Origin: Dicyema japonicum
Taxonomy: Eukaryota; Dicyemida; Rhombozoa; Dicyemidae
Direction of reading: 5' to 3'
NCBI GenBank assembly: GCA_011109175.1
Contig: RDEW01000027.1
Span: 268,515-332,514, forward strand
Length of the DNA stretch: 64,000 nucleotides
Part shown: piece by piece, positions 56,985-64,000 of the stretch
How the letters are laid out: the number at the start of each line of letters is the position of its first letter
Numbering within the stretch: the first letter of the stretch is position 1
Program-made: the position numbers and the translations under genes
The notes under the pieces: generated by a model
Seen by the model: the letters and a program-made list of their open reading frames with translations, nothing else
What the model was told of the DNA's origin: nothing
The model's database searches: none

Positions 56985-59130
56985 AAAAACATGCAACGTG
57001 CATTCGGCGGCGCTAAAACTCTCTCGAGTTGGTAAAAATGTTAAAGGAGAAGGGTCACTTGCGTTACCAGATGGCAAGAATATAATCCTTGTCATATCCG
57101 AGAGCGTTGTGGCAGTAGTCCCAAAAGAATGGGCGAGGAAGGTAGTCCTGAAGGTATGTAGCAGGCTATCCCGAATGCCCTGAAATGGTTGGCCATACTT
57201 GGCGGAGTTCTGCAGTGGCAGATTTAGTACTGCTATATCTGTGAGAGAACTCAAGAAAATGGCTGGAGGCAAAGAGGGTACTTGTCTAAAGGAGTGGGGA
57301 TTAGATGACCACAACTGTCAAAGAGATCACGAGCACCAGAGCTGTGATACGTTGCAGCTCAAGCATGTTTATAAGGTCTTCGCGCGGTATCTCGCTGCAG
57401 CGACATATGTCCCACTTGAGGACCGTAGATTTACCCTAAAGATCCATCATGGTAAGGTTAATGGAGTAGTGTTAACCTGCATCAATAAGGCTGTGGCTTA
57501 TGCGGTGGAGGCTAAGCCAGTAGGGTCACTGGGTGACATCTCTTTAGTGCTATATGCAGCACAGATCACCTAAGAGGAATTGACGGACAAGACCAGACTA
57601 CCCAGTAAATGGAGGGAGCAGATCTGTGCCAAGATTACTTGGAGACAGACAGAGCTGTAAGCACTGGAGGGCGCATAAGTAGTGTGGCGAGAGGGGTTAA
57701 AGGAAAAGTACCGCCTATAATAAAGGGGCTAATTAGTTTACTCCGTGAACCCAAATGGGACCTCAAAAAATTGAGAAAGGAAAAGGTGGAGTTAGAGAGG
57801 GCAATAATGGTGCTAAGAGGAAACTCTATACACATGAAAGTCGGTGTAAGAGAAGGAGAGAAAATAATCTGTTTGAGTTTAATCGCAGATTATTTTACCG
57901 TCGCCTACACGAAAATAGCCATAGTGCATGTTCCCAACAGGACGCGGAAATGCTCTCTACATGGGGTAGTATGTGGGAGGCTAAACCACGCAGATTATCG
58001 ACCGATAACCTGCATGCCAACCCTGTATAAGCTGATGACCAAATTGTGGCTAATGAGGTCAGGAGCTTTGTAGAAGCAAATGGGATTCTCTCGAGAATTA
58101 GTTGGGACTGTGAGAAATTGTCATGGGGCAAAAGAGCAGGCTTTGATCAACAAGTGCCTTTCTGTGTCTCACGGAAACTAACTTTTGTCTATGTGGGTGT
58201 ATGTGAAGAAAACTTACGATTCAGTTGATCATTCTTACCTTGTCGAGTGCCTACACAGTCTGTGTACATCTGTATAGTTCATCAGCTTTGTAGTGGCTGT
58301 GATGAATAGGTGGAGTATTCATCTGAACTATAATAGGCACCGGATAGGCAAGGTAAAAATAAAGAGGGGGATCCTTAAGGGGGATAGCATGTCTCCGCTG
58401 CTCTTTGTTCTCTGTTTGGAGCTATTGAGTTGCCGCCTCAATGACCGGGTTGAACAAATACCAGTTCATTGTGAAAGGGGGTTTGTTTCAGTACAAATCA
58501 CCTTCTTTTTATCGATGACCTGAAGATGTATGCTCGAACAGCCGAGGAGCTCTACTTCATGGGGGTCTGCGCCAGGGAATTATTTGAGATTATAGACTAG
58601 ATTTGTATTATTCAAAGTCTGCGACTAACACGCAAGTATGTAGCGAGTTAGTAAGAGTCATAGAGGAACACGATGGAGATAAGTTTTTGGGTGCTACCAA
58701 AACTCCAAAGTCCCTAATAATGCCTGAAACAAAACGACAAATTACTGAAGGGATTCGGAAAAGAGCACCGTTATTGTGTAAGACGTCTCTAAATGCAAGG
58801 AATTTGTTCCTATCATTAAATGAGTATGCTGTCTCGCTGCTAAACTACTACATAGGTGTTGTGGAGTTTGAGCCCAAAGAGTATGATGAGATAAATGTTA
58901 TGATCCGTGGAATACTCAGAAAGAATTATGTCCATGTCTTGGCAGCCAATAAGGAGAGACTATATTTACCCCGTGATAAATTCGGCCGTGGACTGTATGG
59001 AGTAGTCCAACTAAGTGAGCGTATCCTTATGCGAATGCACGACACTAGCTGGGTCAAGTGTGTCTGCTAGGAAGCACTCCATAATAACGACCGAGAAAAC
59101 ACGGGCAACCCACCTAGGCACTATCTAGTA
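56985..59130 (+). mobile_element. Family D non-LTR retrotransposon, decayed RT
   Basis: The plus strand gives a pre-RT region (FGGAKTLSRVGKNVK; RELKKMAGGKEGTCLKEW), then the RT: NHADYRPITCMPTLYKLMTK, KVKIKRGILKGDSMSPLLFV, LCLELLSCRLN, FFLSMTxDLKMYART (YxDD region), KFLGATKTPKSLIMPETKRQ, INEYAVSLLNYYIGV-type thumb residues and NKERLYLPRDKFGRGLYGV. The RLYLPR...GRGL block after the palm occurs in a distinct set of animal elements. Frame changes between blocks show it is dead. The 3' UTR is shared with 55140-55300. Confidence 0.8.
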
Positions 59131-60229
59131 AATGTGAAGGCGTTGATCGAATTATAATATAATAATTTGATGGAAAAGATCAACTTAAAAAGCCTTCATA
59201 AGATCCTCTTCAGAGCATTGGACAACCCACATGTCGACCTTAAGTCGACAATTTCGCTAAAATACGGTGACAACTCACCTCGATCGAAGGCGATGTACAC
59301 GTATATGCAAGACCGCAATATTTTTTGAGGTCGATCAACAAATACATGTCCCCATTGTAAGTCAAGAAGCATATCGGTTGATCATTCAGCCACTCGGTGC
59401 GGATCCATGCTCTGCCACGACTATATGTGGAGGCATAACGAGGTGGTGCGTTAAGACAACTGAATATTTGGCCACAGACTTCCTGAGAAAGCCGTCAAAG
59501 TGAGACTCGCATTTCTACGGTGTGGAAAAAGTCCAGCTCTGAATGAAGAGATGTTCGAGATCCCCTTGCTTTCCCTAAGCCACCAGGACTGACATGAAAG
59601 TGGAAAATTTCAGGAAGTGACTTGTTTTAGTAACGCCCTTCCTAATGGTCGCCTTCCAAGGACACAAGTCCAGCCAGAACAACAGTTGAAAGAACCTATC
59701 CAAGAAATTATCCTGTGATGTGAAGGATAGTGAATGGACCTTTTATGATGCCAACCTGGGACAGCCGGATCTCATGACACACTCCAATGACAACATTATA
59801 ATATGGAACATAGCAAGGACCAGAATTCTTCGACTAAGTAACAAGGAGGGAATAGAACACAGAACGTTGTTATAGGCAAAGCATCATAACTACTAAGCTA
59901 AAAAATGTCATCAAGGAAGAACGTGACATCAATACATTATTCTAATTCGAGTGGAATATTTACTTTTATATTCGGACACGTTTAAAGGGAAAAATAAGCC
60001 GATAAGTGCGTCTAAGGTCGACCTTGTCTAAATCCACCTCAAGGAAATGTATAAAAGTCCAATAATATTTATGAATCACGAGAAATGATCCAGTAGGGAG
60101 GGAGAAAGTCGACTAACTAAATGCATATGGTCCCCATGGTAATGGTCGGAAAAAGACAAGTACTTCCAACTAAATAACTTCCAACTCGTAGCTTCCAACT
60201 CGATTCTTGACAAGTTGGAGAGAAGCATT
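59131..60229. other. Intergenic, no gene recognised
   Basis: The frame at 59267-59503 (YGDNSPRSKAMYTY-like in another phase) may be more retroelement debris; ARSQEAYRLIIQPLG-like residues are not diagnostic. The duplicated AACTTCCAACTCGTAGCTTC near 60170-60205 is a tiny local repeat. Confidence 0.4.
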
Positions 60230-61074
60230 AAAGATATGACTAGAACAAAAAAGGATTCTAAATTTTTACTAGATTTGGTGGCGCTCTTAAGAAGAGAGGG
60301 CAGTCACCAAAAAAACCAGAAGTAGTCAGGATAACCCTGATTAATGCCCGTTCTCTTCGGAAACGGGCCTCAGTGCTGGTTGCTCTAGCCAGCACGATCC
60401 AGATGGATGTTCTAATTATAAACGAAACTAAATTGAAGAAAAGACCATTTAAAATTGATGGATATGGCTCATTAGATATTTTTTGGAAGACTGGTTCTTG
60501 TTCTGGAACAGGAACTTCAATTTACTACAAAAATTCTTTAAATACAAGACTACCCACAATCAATGAAGAAAATCTTTGTGAACTAGCAAGCATTCAACTA
60601 CAAACAACCATGGGATGGATAACTATCGGAGGAATCTATTCTAAAAAACTAAGAGAGTATCCATGGATTGTTGACAAATTTATGGAAAACAATGAATATC
60701 CAATCCTTGTTTGGGACATAAACGCTAAACATACTGACTATGGTTGTGTAGCAACCAATCAAGATGGAAAATGCCTTGTAAAATGGATAAAGTCTGGAGA
60801 GTTAAAGATTTTAACTTCAGTAGAAATTAATCACTTTGCACCAAGGAGTGGGGACAAGCTCGGAGTTTTTGTGATGCCTCAGAATCTAAGCAAAATTTGT
60901 GAGCACCCATATGTGGAGCAAGATATTGGAAGCGACCATCTTCCACAAACTTTGGAAATAAGGACGGGGCCTATATCTGCTGAAAGAACTTTTGTTGGCT
61001 ACAACCTTAATATGTCACATGGGCCAAGCGATACCTATGGGCTGCCTGTTACATTAACCTTGAACCAAGATTAA
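60230..61074 (+). mobile_element. EEP-type endonuclease of a non-LTR retrotransposon
   Basis: An open frame from about 60290 to the stop at 61074 encodes an endonuclease/exonuclease/phosphatase domain: RITLINARSLRKRASVLVAL, DVLIINETKLKKRPFKIDGY (catalytic Glu), GWITIGGIYSKKLREYP, YPILVWDINAKHTDYG (Asp/Asn) and QDIGSDHLPQTLEI (Asp-His). All catalytic residues are present. The frame then runs into unrelated residues and stops, with no RT behind it, so it is a 3'-truncated or recombined copy. It does not say which RT family it served. Confidence 0.8.
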
Positions 61075-61189
61075 CTTCAATTAATTTTATAAATGATTTA
61101 TTTTTTTTTTGAAATTTTATTATCAAATTAACCACAAAAATTAAATTTAAATAACTTTTTTTAGTCTACTCATTAATACAGTCGATATT

Positions 61190-62402
61190 TCTCCTTTCGA
61201 ATTTTTTATCTATCAAATTAATTATTTCTGCAACTGGATAATACTGAGACTCAAACTTATCCAGTCGCAATGAGGGATTTGTTCCAAAGTCCTTTTTAGC
61301 CCGAACCTATTTATTAATGTTTTTGATTCATACTTTATCTCCCATGTTAAAAGTATATTTACTATTATGAACATTCATTTTCCTGTTCATAGCTTTGTAA
61401 TAATTAGAATTTTCTTCAATCGATTTAATTTCGAAATTGAATCTCTTCGCATTCGGACACAAATTATCTGACTGGGAATTATCTAGATATAAATTTTTTA
61501 AATCAAACTACGTGAATTTTCAATAGATTCTGGAGTCGAACAATTAACCAAATCGTCAATTTGTTCTGGAATCGCACACTCATCACTTAAATTATCTTAG
61601 TCCTTGTGCTCGTGAATTGTTAGGCCTTCCGTGAATTTTCTTAATGTTAAAATCTTCGCAAAGTTTTGTTATTTCTTGATTTTTAAATTCAGAACCATTG
61701 TCCGACTGAAGAAATTTACATGGCCCATTCAGGCGGAACGAAGATCTTAAGTTTTCACATACTTCTTTACCAGAATTATTATAGAGTGGTCGTACAAAAG
61801 CGAATCTATAAATTAAAAAAAAACCAACATACTATATATGTCAATGACCGCTAAAATTCATTTGAAATTTTCATTTAATGTTGAAAATTTTTTCAGGTCT
61901 ATTAGATCTACCTGAAAACGTTCATTTGGAGAAGAAGCAAACATATGGTGATTTATATCTCCAATTAAAAAAATCACGAACTTTTAAAGGACGCGAAAAT
62001 TTGCAGACTTCACAATTTCGAATAACTTTTCTGATAATCTCATTCTTTACAGTGAAGTATTTTTGTCGACATTCATACTCAATTTTATTGACTCCTCCGT
62101 GTGAAAACTCGTGCAACGATTTCGCAACATGCTCCATTTCGGTTTCATTATCCAGGGATATGACTAACTTGGAATCAGTTGATTTAAGATACAGTCTAAA
62201 ATTATTGCAATTTACAATACCTGTCATTGATAATAGAAAAATTCTCTATCTTCTTTACAAGCCTATATTTTCGGTGCCTCGGAAGATTTTCGGGAAATTT
62301 ATCATGCAAAGAATCTTTTAAAGTTTGATATTCAACGCAATCTTTCACAAAACCCTTGTAAGAAGCCATTGCAACAAAATAATCTTCCATGCTATAAATC
62401 AC
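61190..62402 (-). pseudogene. Retroviral-type integrase gene, decayed (GIN/KRBA2-like)
   Basis: The minus strand shows the H2C2 zinc module (HEFSHGGVNKIEYECR, then IRRKVIRNCEVCKFSRP-like residues), a core with VDLIDLKKFSTLNENF, AVIDIYS, FVRPLYNNSGKEVCENLRS and FLQSDNGSEFKNQEITKLCE, IKKIHGRPNNSRAQG, and a C-terminal part GDKV...RAKKDFGTNPSL with FESQYYPVAEIINL. A TGA after NENF, a frame shift after IDIYS and stops after AQGLR break it. It looks like the integrase of a Ty3-type element or a Ginger/GIN-like transposon. No LTR or partner gene was seen. Confidence 0.7.
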
Positions 62403-62532
62403 GCTAGAAATCTAGGTTTACCGCTATAAAAAATAAAATCTTTATAATCATAACATTTATGAATAAAAAACTAATTTAACAGGATTAAATCACGATATAA
62501 ATCGGATATATAAAATTAAATGTCGGATAATC

Positions 62533-62636
62533 CAATGAGGGACTCAATTTCACCTTTGTCGGTCTGGGATCACTTAGTTAGATGAGAACTTTTATTTCTT
62601 TCTTTTTGACCCAGTGATCCTGGGGGTAATAATAAT
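62533..62636 (+). mobile_element. Family B 3' end insertion with 14-bp target duplication
   Basis: GTCGGTCTGGGATCACTTAG, TTTTTGACCCAGTGATCCTG and TAATAATAAT form the family B terminus. It is flanked by AATGTCGGATAATC at 62519-62532 and again at 62637-62650. This marks target-primed insertion of a severely 5'-truncated copy of about 100 bp. Confidence 0.85.
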
Positions 62637-62650
62637 AATGTCGGATAATC

Positions 62651-63382
62651 AAAAGACCTTTTCAAGGTCGAAAAAATGTAACAGGCTGCCCATGCGTTAC
62701 GCGCCGCCCATGTGACATATTATGCAGTGAGGGAGATAAAAAGTTATTGCCCATTTGGCAGACAAAAAAGAAATTATCGGAAAATCGAAAGTAAAGATGT
62801 AAAACTCATTCCTACTACCAATACTGACATACAACTGTGGAACCTGGAGACTTTCAAAACAAGAAACCTATAGTTTAAACAGGTACCATAGATCACAACT
62901 ACCGAAATCACGATACCCAATGAAAACCTAAAACTCGGATTTATATAACTGTAGCAAATCTCACGAACTATCGATAGATATCTTCGAGTTGTTCTTTGGT
63001 CATATCCTACTAAAGGAAATAAATACTCTTGCAAATATTGAAATGGAAATATCTTCACGTAATGTGGAGGAGCGTTCCGTAGAAGACTAGGAGCCACACT
63101 ACCATCTATTTGAACCAAGAACAGAGAGATATTGGAAAGAAACTTGAAAACTCAGAAGACAAAAGAAAAAGTAAAAATGATAGTCGGAGTACAGCACAAG
63201 TGAAACTTCACAAGCATTTTTAACTAGTTAACTAACTACGTTCTTGAAATGTGCCTCATTAGCTCACTAAAGACAGAAAGGCCACGTGTTTCGTTTAAAA
63301 TCATGTTAATTTACCAACAAGTGGTTTTGAATTAAGTTTTTACTTTTTAGCGCTTTTAGGTGATAGAATAATGATTAGAAGT
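62651..63382. other. Intergenic, no gene recognised
   Basis: The minus-strand frame at 62774-63118 contains YLQEYLFPLVGYDQRTTRRY but no known motif. 62690-62710 is GC-rich. Nothing else. Confidence 0.4.
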
Positions 63383-64000
63383 TTAAAATATTTTTTCAAT
63401 TTTATCGACGTAAAAACTGTTTTTATTAATTTTTTGGATGCTCTCTTTTTTGTTCAGGAATGAATTACTAATTGATTCCCGTTTGTAGTAATATTTGAAA
63501 TTTGCAATAATTATGGGAAAAGCGAATGAAATTATGAGTATTCCTGAAATGGCGCACATTGTGCCTGCTATCTTTCCGTATATTCCTCTTGGCTTCATAT
63601 CTCCATATCCAATAGTGGTCATTGTAATCACGGCCCACCAAAAACCTGCCGGAATACTATCAAACCCAGACTCAACGAAATAAATGAACGAGGAAAAAAA
63701 TATCACTCCGATTACAAAATATATGAGGACGTAAGATAATTCCTTGATTGACGCATGAAAAGTGTGTTTTAACAATTTGAAAATTTTAAAATACCTTGCC
63801 AGCTTCAAAACTCGGGTAATTTGAATTAATAGGAGAATTCGGATGATCGCAGCGAATGGTTGATAAGACAAATATCCTCGGTTATGTAACAGTTGGATTA
63901 AAATCTGTAAATAAAACGGAATCATAGTCAAAACGTCAATAAAGAACACAAAACTAGTCAATATTGGGACAAAATTCGGACAGGCTATAAGCCGAACAAT
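63383..64000 (-). CDS. Voltage-gated K+ channel (Shaker superfamily), 5' part beyond window
   Basis: Kv channels pass K+ when S4 charges move on depolarisation. The frame is open to the window edge and has no intron in 618 nt. It starts inside S2-S3 (RLIACPNF), then S3 (FVFFIDVLTMIPFYL), S4 (IIRILLLIQITRVLKLARYF), the S4-S5 linker and S5 (HASIKELSYVLIYFVIGVIF), the pore FWWAVITMTTIGYGDMKPRG with the TIGYGD filter, and S6 (GTMCAISGILIISFAFPIII), ending in a short tail after NFKYYYKRE. The S4 triplets read IRI-LLL-IQI-TRV-LKL-ARY, so two of the usual outer arginines are replaced by Leu and Gln. The S6 Pro-Val-Pro bend reads Ala-Phe-Pro. The T1 domain and S1 are outside the window. The cytosolic C-terminus is only about 40 residues. 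Subfamily (Kv1-4 or a modifier type) cannot be fixed. Confidence 0.92.
   Translation of the reverse strand: MVRLIACPNFVPILTSFVFFIDVLTMIPFYLQILIQLLHNRGYLSYQPFAAIIRILLLIQITRVLKLARYFKIFKLLKHTFHASIKELSYVLIYFVIGVIFFSSFIYFVESGFDSIPAGFWWAVITMTTIGYGDMKPRGIYGKIAGTMCAISGILIISFAFPIIIANFKYYYKRESISNSFLNKKESIQKINKNSFYVDKIEKIF

Noticed and set aside
331-64000. Bacterial or viral origin with operons
   Set aside because: Verified spliceosomal introns, eukaryotic gene families and LINE/SINE repeats exclude it.

Overview
This is an AT-rich animal nuclear window, most likely from a dicyemid mesozoan (Dicyema or Kantharella type) or a close relative. The evidence is the gene set (STIM, a Shaker-type potassium channel, calpain-7, a hunchback-like zinc-finger factor, AP-3 mu, SUMO, RPL27, RPL36) together with the introns. 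I could place about 73 introns by eye in eleven genes. Nearly all are 19-31 nt GT...AG introns; the exceptions are one of 41 and one of 82 nt. Dicyemids are known for introns averaging about 26 nt. These introns cut every gene into short frames, so the real proteins appear only after splicing by eye. In eight genes the spliced length is an exact multiple of three, and the products match known families end to end.

Genes in order: STIM (331-1780, -); hunchback-like zinc-finger protein (4080-4821, -); ANP32-like acidic LRR protein (9964-10767, -); AP-3 mu (12739-14044, -); calmodulin (19399-19951, -); RhoGAP protein (21088-22703, -); RPL36 (30152-30489, +); RPL27 (37857-38350, -); SUMO (40829-41207, -); calpain-7 (43840-46492, +); a single-pass membrane coiled-coil protein (47993-50295, -); and the 3' part of a voltage-gated K+ channel cut by the window edge (63383-64000, -). 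Several further stretches look coding but were not identified. There is a tRNA-Ala(AGC)-like gene at 55.9 kb.

Between the genes lies a dense, nested graveyard of transposable elements. It includes at least four kinds of non-LTR retrotransposon: family A, known almost only from its C-terminal domain, in at least ten fragments; a Jockey-like family B ending in a (TAA)n tail; an RTE/CFDP2-like family C; and a family D with an RLYLPR...GRGL motif. There are also isolated EEP endonuclease pieces, two hAT-type transposase relics, a broken retroviral-type integrase, two tRNA-derived SINE families, and several tandem repeats.

The genes are unrelated housekeeping and signalling loci, not an operon or pathway cluster. 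STIM, calmodulin and calpain-7 all belong to calcium biology, but nothing shows they act together. The most unusual points are the intron regime; three one-base frame breaks in conserved genes, all repaired by one C/G; a STIM whose lumenal EF-hand loop looks degenerate; a K+ channel with depleted S4 charges and an altered S6 bend; and a tRNA gene with an encoded CCA.
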